A stretch of DNA of 64,000 nucleotides from the NCBI GenBank assembly GCA_023101885.1, contig JALPQD010000518.1, positions 1 through 64,000 on the forward strand, written 5' to 3'. Below the pieces are notes generated by a model that saw only the letters and a program-made list of their open reading frames with translations, ran no database searches and was not told the DNA's origin. Positions 55,359-64,000 of the stretch are shown piece by piece (position 1 is the stretch's first letter; every line of letters begins with the position of its first letter). The position numbers and the translations under genes are program-made. This DNA is from Typhlomys cinereus. Its lineage: Eukaryota; Chordata; Mammalia; Rodentia; Platacanthomyidae.

Positions 55359-56378
55359 TGTTGTTTTGTCTTTAAGATCTTTCAGTTTCTGTGTGTTTTT
55401 GACTGAACTGATTTAGTTGGTATTACTACACTCGGGCAGTTATTACCAGTGCTTGCCTTGGAGTTGGATACGTTCGTCTGTTGTTATTGTTATTTCTTAG
55501 ATGAGGCTATTAGGCTGTTAGTACATCTGCTAAGTAAGTGAAGTAGACAGGGGTTGAATATTAGTATGGTAGTGTACTTTTGCGATTTAGTATCTTGGTG
55601 ATATGTGAGGGTGAGTGGTATAATCCCTGGAGTTGTATATGTTTTTGGGGTAGCTGTATGGAAAAGTTAATCTACAGTGATTAATACTAGAAAGGAGCAG
55701 TATGGTAAAAAAAAAGAGGTTTACTTATCTTTGAGCTGCATATGAAGAATTTCTCCCATGTGATGATGATTTTAGAGGACTTCTGATGTATGGCCTTAGA
55801 GCTTTGCTTGAGTTTCCTTTGGCCTCTATTGAATTCTGAGTAGCAGTATTTCCTCCATGGACCAGGAGCAAAGGTCCCCGGTGGGCTGGAGGTACAGAGG
55901 GGCTGATTGTGATGGCAGAATTCTTTACCTGGGACCTGGGACTTGGCTTAGTGGCCCCCGCAAGCTCCAGGGATGGAGGAATATGAGCAAGTCCTGTCCT
56001 GGTCTGGCGGGCAGGTGGGCAGAACAAAGGGGCTGAGACCCGGGGTGTGGCCCAGGCAGACCAGAGGCAGTCTGGGTGTTGCCCGGGCTGGCTGGTGGGA
56101 GGAGCTGGGACAAGGGACCACCTGGGGGTCTGGGGGAACTCACCTGGGATGGAGGACCAGGAGTGAATCCTGTCCTGGTTGAGCGGCAGGCAGGTGGGAG
56201 GAAGAAAGAGGCAGGGGCCCGGGCATGGCCCAGGCAAACTGTAGGCAGCCTGGGTGTTGCCCGGGCTGGCTGGTGGGAGGAGGTGGGACAAGAGGCCACC
56301 TGGGGAGCTGGGGAACTCACCTGGGATGAAGAACCAGAGAGAGTCCTGTCCTGGTCGGGCAGGCAGGTGGGCGGGAGC
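55359..56378 (-). promoter_or_regulatory. L1 5'UTR with 176-bp GC-rich tandem monomers
   Basis: The landmark tcctgtcctgg recurs at 55992, 56168 and 56344, exactly 176 bp apart. Units share gcaggtggg...aggcag...ctgggtgttgcccgggctgg...ctcacctgggat. There are two full monomers plus a 35-bp partial one at the outer end, then the TSD. Rodent L1 promoters of this layout (tandem monomers plus a short tether to ORF1) are known in mouse, and this monomer sequence is not one I recognise. The long minus-strand frame here is a by-product of the monomers. Confidence 0.85.
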
Positions 56379-56393
56379 CTGACTTTATTTCTT

Positions 56394-56855
56394 AATCATG
56401 GATCACTGCAGTGCAACCCATGCAGTTTGAAGATCAACAGTGCTTGGCAGAAGCCTCACCTTGTCGCTTGTTTGACCTGTGCTTAGAGCAGGTCACTTTC
56501 TTTCTTTGAGGCTGTTTGTGCATCAGTATAAATAGAGATAGTATTCTCTGATAATTGTTGTGCTTAGTTGGTTATTATTTTGTCTAGGAGTTCTGGATAG
56601 AGGCTCAATCCTAAACAATAGATTATAAGGTCTGGGCATTCTTACAGTAATAAATAATGAAGTGGGCAAAACTGTTTTGAGACATAAATACCAGATATAA
56701 GAGATTGTGTGCAGGTTAGATTGATTAGATTTGACTAAGTTTGTTGGCATAGTAGGCATGGCTTTAGTATTCTGCTTTAGTAAAATCCTATAAAAGTTGT
56801 CTGTATGCTTATGGCCTCAATCACATAACCAATTCCCAAAGCACAGAATTTGAAG
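56394..56855. other. No gene recognised
   Basis: AT-rich sequence with no recognised exon or repeat. It is the right-hand flank of the antisense L1. Confidence 0.4.
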
Positions 56856-56859
56856 ATGA

Positions 56860-57075
56860 GTTTGCTCAGGAGTTAAAATGTTTGCTGCTTTTCTTGAGTT
56901 CTAGGTTTGATTAGAAATCCAGCCTCAAGGAGACTATAGGGTAAAAAAATGATCAACTTCAGGTCTTCATATGCACACCCACACGCACACGACACCCATG
57001 TATGTATACCTAAACCATATACACATGCTGGCCACACACATGTGAATGCATACACACGTGCATACATAAATGAAA
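56860..57075 (+). mobile_element. Older tRNA-headed SINE, diverged
   Basis: The copy reads gatgagtttgctcaggagttaaaatgtttgctgc...gagttctaggtttgattagaaatcc, aacttcaggtcttcatatgc, and a CA-rich degenerate tail. Confidence 0.6.
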
Positions 57076-57079
57076 GGGG

Positions 57080-58080
57080 AAAAAAAAGAAAAACATGGCT
57101 TGTGTCTGTCCTTTCTGTGCAGATTCTGCCACAGGAGACGGTTTTCATTCTTTGTAAAACAGGAGTGTGCTCCCAGTGCATCTCACCACAGGAGTGGGAG
57201 ATACAACGGATTAGAAAAAAAAAAAAGGGAAAGGAAAAAACAATTTTTATGTTCTATTCTGTAGATAATTTAATTGCAGTTATTTAACCCACATGAATAT
57301 CATTCATTGAGCTTGAGTTCACTTATGATTATACTTCCCTTGAACACTTTTCTGCCCATATGGCCCAAATCTCCCTATCCAAGAAATGACAAAGCATCCT
57401 GAAATGTTACTTTAAAGTAGGAGAATAAAGGGCATTGAAACATGACCTCTTCTGTAGCCCTTGTTATTTTATGTTGATTTGTGGTGGCTTGTCACCAAAA
57501 TTATAGACTTTTTACTTTTTAAACTTTTCTCCTCATATTTGGCAATTGTTCTCCAAGGCCTAGCAACTGTAACACTTACAAAATACAAGGCTAATTGAAT
57601 AATACCTGATATGGAATAGTTAGTAATTGATAGGTTCTTTTTTGACTACATGTATTGAGCTATGATGTGCACAGAGGTGTAAAGTTGTCAAAGTTGATAG
57701 TTTACCCAACAGTAGGGCTCTCAATTTTCTCATATATTTGGCCATTGACACACACTTTGTGATAGTCCTTTATAGACTTCTCTTGGAATTACCAAGATTC
57801 TAATTCTTTAACTGCATACTCTCCTGCACATAATCTGCCCAATTCATAGTTCCATGTTCCCAACATTTGTTTTAAACTGTCTATATTTTTTCACAAATAC
57901 TTAAAATAAATCAAAGACTGAAGTCCCAAATTCAATCCTTTGAATGATTCTTCTCATTTTTATTTAGTGATTAGATACCATCACTCTACTTAGTTTCCCA
58001 TGTAAGAACATACTGTTATACAACTACCATCATCCCTTGCCCATTGTTATAGTTTCTTTCATGACTACTCACATCTATTT
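57080..58080. other. AT-rich stretch without recognised features
   Basis: No exon or mobile element could be supported. Confidence 0.5.
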
Positions 58081-58084
58081 TCAC

Positions 58085-58345
58085 CTTTTAAAATTTTTAT
58101 TTTAATTTTTTAGAGTTTCACATGTGGCTAAAATGAATTCAATGTTATTTTCATTCCTTATTACTCAGTCTCTTCTCCCCTCCCCTGATTTTTCCAACTG
58201 CAAACCTCCTTCCCATCCAGCTTATCTCCCAGTTTCATGTTTTTTTTCTATGTGTGTGTATCCCACTGGGTTTCATCTGGTTTGCCTGAACTTCCATGTT
58301 GCTAAGCACTTGGTGGCGCATGGATAATTTTCAGTTAGCATACTC
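58085..58345 (-). mobile_element. Possible old L1 3'UTR relic, antisense
   Basis: ttttaatttttta followed by a C/T-rich segment (ctcttctcccctcccctg) and gtgtgtatcccactgggtttcatc resembles older rodent L1 3' ends. This is tentative. Confidence 0.3.
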
Positions 58346-58445
58346 CACATCCATTTTCCAAAAGGCGATTGCTATGTGAATGAATGAAAATTTCACTCGG
58401 AATATCATTAATATGTACAATTAATTTTTAGAAAATTTCACCGTT

Positions 58446-58600
58446 TGTGTTTTTGAGACACAGTCTTACTCTGCAGCAAAGGCTGGCCTAGAACTCACAG
58501 TTAACCCAGGTTCCCAGCTTGGCCTCAAATTCTACTCTTTCCTTAGCCTTCCAAGTTCTTGGATTACAGGTATGGACCATGATGCTTAAAAATTAATGTT
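58446..58600 (-). mobile_element. B1-like SINE, antisense
   Basis: The copy reads gtgtttttgagacacagtcttactctgcagcaaaggctggcctagaactcac, then cttagccttccaagttcttggattacaggtatgg. Confidence 0.85.
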
Positions 58601-58604
58601 TTTA

Positions 58605-60025
58605 TGAACAATGAAACCATTGATTTTCCCGGTTTTAGATCTTTCAGTGACTCCACTAGCACAAACAGGATGACATCATTCTTAAAGGCTGGCGTGAACT
58701 TGGTCTCTGAATATATGTTGAATGTCACCTGTCCTCAGGCTCACTTTTGTTCACCTCATTAACGTCTACGTCCATTTCTTAGACTCTATGCTGTAGGCTC
58801 CTTTCCATGTCAGAGCTTTTAATATTGTTCTACAGTCTGCCCGTAGCTCTTGATTCTAATACTCTGAGCTTCTCCATTCACACTACTTAATTCACTCAAA
58901 CCTAATAAATCTGTTTGAAGATGTCTGAGTTAATAAATCTGTTTTTAAGTGAAGCCTTCTCTGATCCTTTTCTATTCTTCTGTTTAATCAACTCTTTCAA
59001 AATTTTTGTCTTTCTGGTTGCTTAGACATCAGCTCCCTCAAGAAATATCAAGCTACATTATAAACATTTTCCTGTGGAAATGAAGTTCATGAAATAATCT
59101 GGCACAGCTTGTGGGTCCATTAGTTAATGAAGAGAGCAATCATGAGGGAAGAAGCAGGAGTCACAGTATTGCCAGTGTTGATAGTGTGAAAGGATGGTCT
59201 ACGAGAGGCTACTCACTGGTATTGTTAAGACAGTTTACTTGTCTTTTCCTTCCCTTTGGTTTAAATACCTTATTTTTGCAAGAGAGGCTAGTTTTTCTGT
59301 TGCTGTACCCATCATTCCTGCTGTTTATGTTTATATTCTCCCTGTTCTTGCATCTTTGTAAGGTTCAGAAGCCAGAGAAATAGAAAGAATAACTGAGATA
59401 ATGTAATATAGTTTTATGCTGATGATATGGGAAAAAAGATTAGGGGAAAAGAGTAAAGCCTGAGGCAGTGATTTTTAAGCTTTAATATCTGTTTTGTGAA
59501 GGAACTTGTTAAAGAAATAGCTATCCCTGGACTCCGTCCAAACAATAGGTCTGGATTGGGATTCAGGATTTAAAATCATAACAAGATATTCTGGAATGGA
59601 ATGTTACTGTGGAGCTTAGAATTGAATCCTCCCAGTAATTAGCTTTGTTTATATTTTCTTTTGAGAAAAGTTGTTTGTATGATCCAGTAAAGTTGAGAAC
59701 TCTGGCATTTGCTGGAGTCATGGTCCAATTTTTTCTTATGAGAGAAGCACTGGGGTCCTGTTCATCACCTTTTCATGCAGGAGGCTCAACACCAGCTCCC
59801 TACCCTGCCAGATTAATGCCTATGAGGCTGCAATCTACCCATTGCAATAGGAGATCAGTTTTAGGGCTCCAACCCAGGCCCTCACCAAGTCAATCCAATA
59901 TCAACTCAGACAATCAACATGTGAAACAGCAGTAATCCTCTCCAGGACTAAACTCTACAAGTATGACTACACTATTTAAAAAGGAATGGAGTGTATCTTG
60001 GAACAAAGGTATCTCCTTTGTGTGT
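58605..60025. other. No gene recognised
   Basis: Frames of 90 and 96 codons at 59111-59383 and 59645-59935 show no domain or splice support. Confidence 0.4.
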
Positions 60026-60037
60026 TAGTCTGTTGTT

Positions 60038-60038
60038 T

Positions 60039-60080
<42 letters not shown>

Positions 60081-60086
60081 TATATT
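60038..60086. repeat. (TA)n microsatellite
   Basis: A TA run with a short CA interruption. Confidence 0.95.
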
Positions 60087-60360
60087 TTCTATGTTTTTTA
60101 CCTTTTTTTCTAATGTTTTAGTTTCTTCTTCTTAATGGTTATTTTTATAGCAGCTGTAATTTTGTACATTAATTGTTAAAGCACTCTGTTCTAACTTCTG
60201 TTTCACTAACATAGATATTGTTGACCATTTCTCAATTTTTAAGTTCATCCAGAGATATTGCCTTAATTAAAAAAAAGTAGAGAGTGAACAAGAAAGCTAC
60301 CTGATATCAACCTTAAGTATATGCCTGTTACAGTTACTCTTCTTTCTGCTATAGTGAAAC

Positions 60361-60660
60361 AATTCTCATATACAACTTAAGGTAGATTAAATTAGTTTAT
60401 AGTTCCATAGGGACATATAATCTATTAATATGGTGGGAATCCTATAGTAGGAGACATGACTGGAGACAGAAACAGAAAGTTAGTTCAGCTTTTGAGAAGG
60501 CAGAGAGAATAAGAGCAAAACTGAAAGGAAGTAAGATCAGTCACCAAACCTCAAGGCAGGTCCTTGTGACATGTCTACTTCTAGCAAGATTCTGCTTACA
60601 AAAGGTTCTTCTCAAACAGCACCATTTAAAATCCAAACACATAATCCTATGGGAGACAAT
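60361..60660 (+). mobile_element. Dispersed rodent repeat (same family as 7280)
   Basis: The copy reads tagtttatagttccatagg, ggtgggaatcctatagtagg, agcaaaactgaaaggaagtaag, caaacctcaaggcagg and tagcaagattctgcttacaaaagg, in the same order as the copy at 37577. Confidence 0.6.
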
Positions 60661-60759
60661 GCATACTAAAACCATGATAATATCCATGTATTTGTGAACA
60701 CACTAACAACCACATGTGTGCATATGACCCATCAAAAGCCAAAGTATATAATTTAAATG

Positions 60760-62670
60760 GACCCGAAGCTGTGATTGCAAATTTCCCAACCAAAAATTGT
60801 ACAGCAGTATGGATTCACTGCTGAATTCTATGGAATTCTTCTTTAAGATACTCTAATACAAAGGTTTCTCAAACAGTACCCCAGAAGGTAAAGGGGAAGA
60901 ACATCACCATACTTATTGTATAAAATTGTTCTAATACCTAAAATAGATGAAGATACCACAAAGAAAACTATAGACTAATTTCCTTGATGAAAATAAATGA
61001 AATAATTCTTAACAAAGTAAGTGGAATCTGAGCTCTAGAACACATAAAGATGATACATGTCAAAGAGTACTTCATTACAAGGATTCAAAGTTTGTTCAAC
61101 ACTATTTCATAGATGTAGAAAAGACATTTGACAAAGTTTACCACGTCTTTATGATAAAAGTCCTGAGTATGGAACATACCTCAAAATAATAAAGACTCTA
61201 TATGATAAATCTATGGCCAAGATTACCCTAAGTATATGAAAATTAAGACATTTTCCATTAAAATCTTCAATGAGGCAAGGGTGACCATTTTCTCATGTTC
61301 AGTATAGTGCTTAATGTCTTAACTAGAGCAATAAGAAGACAAGATATAAAGGGATAAAAATAAGGTAGAAAAGCCAAATTGCCTTCATTTGCAGATGACA
61401 TGCTTTTATAATAAAAACTCAACAAACTTTCCTGGAAAACTCTTAGACTTAACTATAAAATTAGTAAAGGTACAAAATTTAGATAGCTTCAATTTAGATA
61501 ACAAACTTGCTGAGGAAGAAATTAGGAAAAATACCACATTCACAATCACTTAAAAATAATATCACTACAAGTAAACCTAATTAAGGAAGCAAAAGACTTC
61601 TATAGTTAAAATACTAAGACACGGATAAATTAAAGAAAATACCACTGGGGCAAAAAATTTCCACATTTCTGGATTGGCAGAATTAGCATTGCTAAAATGG
61701 CTATATTACCAAAAATTAGAATATCTATAAAATTCTAATGACATTTCACAAAACTAAAACAAAACCCAAAAACAGACATGGTAACATAAAAGACCACAAA
61801 TATCTAAGCAGTCCTAAACAGAGAGAATATAGTTGGGACTATCACAATTCCTGACTGAAATTAAACCACAGAGCTATGGTGAAAAAGGCAACATGGTGCT
61901 AATTCAAAAACAGATCTATAAACCAATGGAAGAGATTATGAAAGAGACTATGAAATGAAAATATTTTTCTTTAACGTTCTTTCTGTTTCTGTAATGTAGT
62001 CTGCTTGCTGCAGTATTGATAAACCTGGTGCACTTGTGAAGCGGGAGAGGTTGGTGTTGGGTAAGAATTCTCAAGGTCAGACAGTTATACAGTATAAAAG
62101 AAAAATAAAACAAAAACAAGAAATGGAAAAAGAAAGAAAAATAAATCAAAGAGTGGTACTCAGTTTTTGGAGAAAATAATTCTTTCTGGGCCAAGTGCCA
62201 GTGTAGAAATAAACCTTGCTATCTGCATTTCTGAGTGCTGTTTGTCATTTTTTTCTGTCACAACTAGAAGGCTCAGAAATTAACCAAAACACACATGTCT
62301 ACCTAATTTTTGACAAAGGCATCAAAAACATATACTGAAGAAAATACAACCTGTCCAACAAATAGTTCTGGCAAACTGGATATCCTCTGCAGAAGAATGG
62401 CATTAGATCTACATCTCTCACTTTATGCCAAAATTGATTAAAAGTGGATCAAACCCTTAATTTACAGACCAAAATATTGAAACTGCTAGAGGAACACATA
62501 GGGAACAAATTTTGAGTTATAGGAATAGGCTCTCTGACTTTCAGACTAGGACTGCAATAGGACAGGAACTAAGGAACTAAGAACTAACAATGGGATATGC
62601 ACATCAAAGAAATGTTTTAGCAGAGTGACTATGCGGTCCACAGAATGTGAGAAAATCTTCAGTGGCACTT
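60760..62670 (+). mobile_element. Old L1 ORF2 relic
   Basis: Decayed but recognisable blocks occur in order: ggattcactgctgaattctatg, actatagactaatttccttgatga, atagatgtagaaaagacatttgacaaag, ttgcagatgacatgcttttata (the catalytic FADD region), tttctggattggcagaattagcattgc and acctaatttttgacaaaggc. It is much older than the two long L1s and split by the LTR-like insert at 61951. Confidence 0.85.
61951..62262 (+). mobile_element. Solo-LTR-like insert in the old L1
   Basis: A 312-bp block with no L1 similarity starts TG and ends CA, and is bounded by the 4-bp direct repeat acta (61947-61950 and 62263-62266). It ends aataaaccttgctatctgcatttctgagtgctg, a poly(A) signal followed by a typical R/U5-like end. 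The L1 reading resumes directly after it. A 4-bp TSD fits a gammaretrovirus-like (ERV1) integration. No retroviral genes are present. Confidence 0.6.
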
Positions 62671-62674
62671 TCTT

Positions 62675-63550
62675 GTCCAGGCTCACTGTTATTTAGAATT
62701 GAGAGGAATCATCTTAGATAGCTCTCAACAAATGAAATGAAAAAAAATGCTATGTTTACACAATGGAAAATAATGGGACTGGAAAGAATTAAGTGAATAT
62801 GTACCTACACGATGGATCTGCACACATGTGCAACCACACACACAATGTACATAATTATGAACATGCTCAGACATACATGTTACACACAGTTAAAATTCAC
62901 CAGAATGTGATCACAAACACTAATTATACAAAAAGGCATCTGCAATCTAGAGAAGAGTAAAGCTGCAGCATTGAGTACTAACTGGATAACATGAACTATA
63001 GTAATACTACACTACTGTGGAGATTTCACAGCCATTTCCTGTTGCTCTGATACTGAGCTCAAGTGTTGGTGAGGATGCAATGGAAAAGCCCTGTGATGCT
63101 CATCATCTGTGCATGAACAACTCATATCTCCAGTAAATTGCTTTTTTAGCAGCTAAGAAATACCTACAATGCTTACATATTTTTATACAAAACACATGTC
63201 ACATACAAAATGTGTTGACTTTTGATGTCAATGCATCAACAATCTGTTGCATAGTAATACATATTAGTTTTGAAGGAGTGAAAAATTTAAGAGGATTTCT
63301 ATATGTGTAGGGCATTAACATTCCTAATTTCCATGTTGTTCTAGATTTGAGTGAATCAATTTTGTTACTCTTATTCACAGAATAATTTAACAGCATGTCC
63401 AACTTGCAAAGTAGAAAATAGTTACAATTCCATTTCTTTTACATTAATGACTATTAGAGCTGGAGACATAATCCTGTTCTATTTTAACTCAATAAACATT
63501 TATTTTACTTTCATATGATACATTGAAGAAAGCATAATGATTTTAATATT
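62675..63550. other. AT-rich stretch without recognised features
   Basis: No exon was seen. A possible continuation of old L1 3' sequence cannot be excluded. Confidence 0.4.
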
Positions 63551-63572
63551 GCAACTGAAAAATGTCTTTTTC

Positions 63573-63850
63573 AGAGTTCTAGGTAATGCTACTGAGTCCT
63601 TATACCTCATCAAAGAGGAGGACCCAGAGGGAAGTTTAACATGTACACTAAAGGATGCTACAGGGATGCAGGGAGGAGGGGGGAGCAGGACAATGGGAGA
63701 AAGGGAGGGAGGGGGAGAAAGGAAAGGGAAAAGAGGGGAGGGAACAAGGGGATCCAGGGAGGGGTGGAGAGAAGGAGGGGAATGGGATACTTATCAAGTT
63801 TGTATGAGTGGAAAAATTTGTTAATTAATTAAAAAATACAAATAAAAAAG
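63573..63850 (+). mobile_element. 5'-truncated L1 3' end with perfect TSD
   Basis: It starts agagttctaggtaatgct, has catcaaagaggaggaccc and a G-rich tract, and ends caagtttgtatgagtggaa with an A-rich tail. TSD gaaaaatgtctttttc lies at 63557-63572 and 63851-63866 (16/16). Confidence 0.95.
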
Positions 63851-64000
63851 GAAAAATGTCTTTTTCTATTTCAAGACAGAATATTTTTCTCTTTTTTTCT
63901 CTCCCCTTAGTTTAGTGCCTATTCCTATCCCCCCTCATTTTCCCCTTACAACCTTTCCTTTTCCCTTCCAGAGTCCATCTTATTTTCAAATCTTTTCACA

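Larger units (their letters stand above)
48527..56378 (-). mobile_element. Full-length antisense L1 with 15-bp TSD and three nested insertions
   Basis: The 3' end is on the left (A-tail appearing as T-rich at 48527-48540) and the promoter monomers are on the right. ctgactttatttctt flanks it at 48512-48526 and 56379-56393, 15/15 identical. Nested inserts are a truncated L1 (49181-49636), a 119-bp retroposed fragment (52215-52333) and a SINE (54765-55078), each with its own TSD. Total length including inserts is about 7.85 kb. Confidence 0.95.

Noticed and set aside
55725..56320. 188- and 131-codon minus-strand frames (Pro/Ser-rich)
   Set aside because: They are open only because the L1 promoter monomers are GC-rich and 176 bp long. 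The repeats explain them.

Overview
This is a mammalian nuclear window, and the repeats point to a rodent. It carries B1-like, ID-like, ID+B1 dimer and B2/B3-like SINEs, abundant long CA, GGAA and CT tracts, and two long L1 elements. It also holds a tRNA-headed SINE family of about 260-310 bp that is unlike the familiar mouse or rat ones. That family, with a head reading ggctggagaggtggctcag, includes young copies with clean target-site duplications (TSDs). This suggests a non-murine lineage such as jerboas or castorimorphs, but the species cannot be fixed from sequence alone. No prokaryotic system, CRISPR array, tRNA or rRNA gene was found.

The host genes visible are pieces of the Siglec (sialic-acid-binding Ig lectin) family, all on the plus strand. 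Locus A (9360-12036) has four exons whose splice phases agree: a membrane-proximal Ig domain, a transmembrane segment, a basic juxtamembrane/cytoplasmic exon and a last exon. The tail has no recognisable ITIM, so it resembles a SIGLECL1-like or decayed receptor rather than a classical inhibitory Siglec. Locus B has a signal-peptide exon (22971-23010), a degenerate V-set exon (25203-25528) in compatible phase, and a frameshifted C2-type Ig fragment (30247 to about 30380). That fragment is abruptly joined to an antisense, frameshifted copy of most of insulin-receptor exon 2 (30388-30894). Locus B is best read as a pseudogene.

Layout: 1-9 kb is a 23-bp minisatellite and old repeats. 9.3-12.1 kb is Siglec locus A. 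12-22.9 kb is SINEs, purine tracts and an antisense L1 3' end. 22.9-31.3 kb is Siglec pseudogene B mixed with LTR-like material, the INSR fragment and an ID-derived minisatellite. 31.4-41.1 kb is SINE and microsatellite rich. It includes a 10-N assembly gap flanked by two near-identical 0.55-kb copies, probably a false duplication.

41.1-47.5 kb is a plus-strand L1 with an intact ORF1 and a broken ORF2. 48.5-56.4 kb is an antisense full-length L1 with a 15-bp TSD, 176-bp promoter monomers and three nested insertions, each with its own TSD. 56.4-64 kb is AT-rich, with an old L1 ORF2 relic carrying a solo-LTR-like insert and a final truncated L1 3' end.

The most useful observations are the INSR/Siglec chimera, the repeated growth of an ID SINE head into about 52-bp tandem arrays at three loci, the two unlike L1 promoter types, the layered insertion history of the antisense L1, and the likely assembly artefact at the gap. 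All assignments are by reading. No alignment or database search was run.
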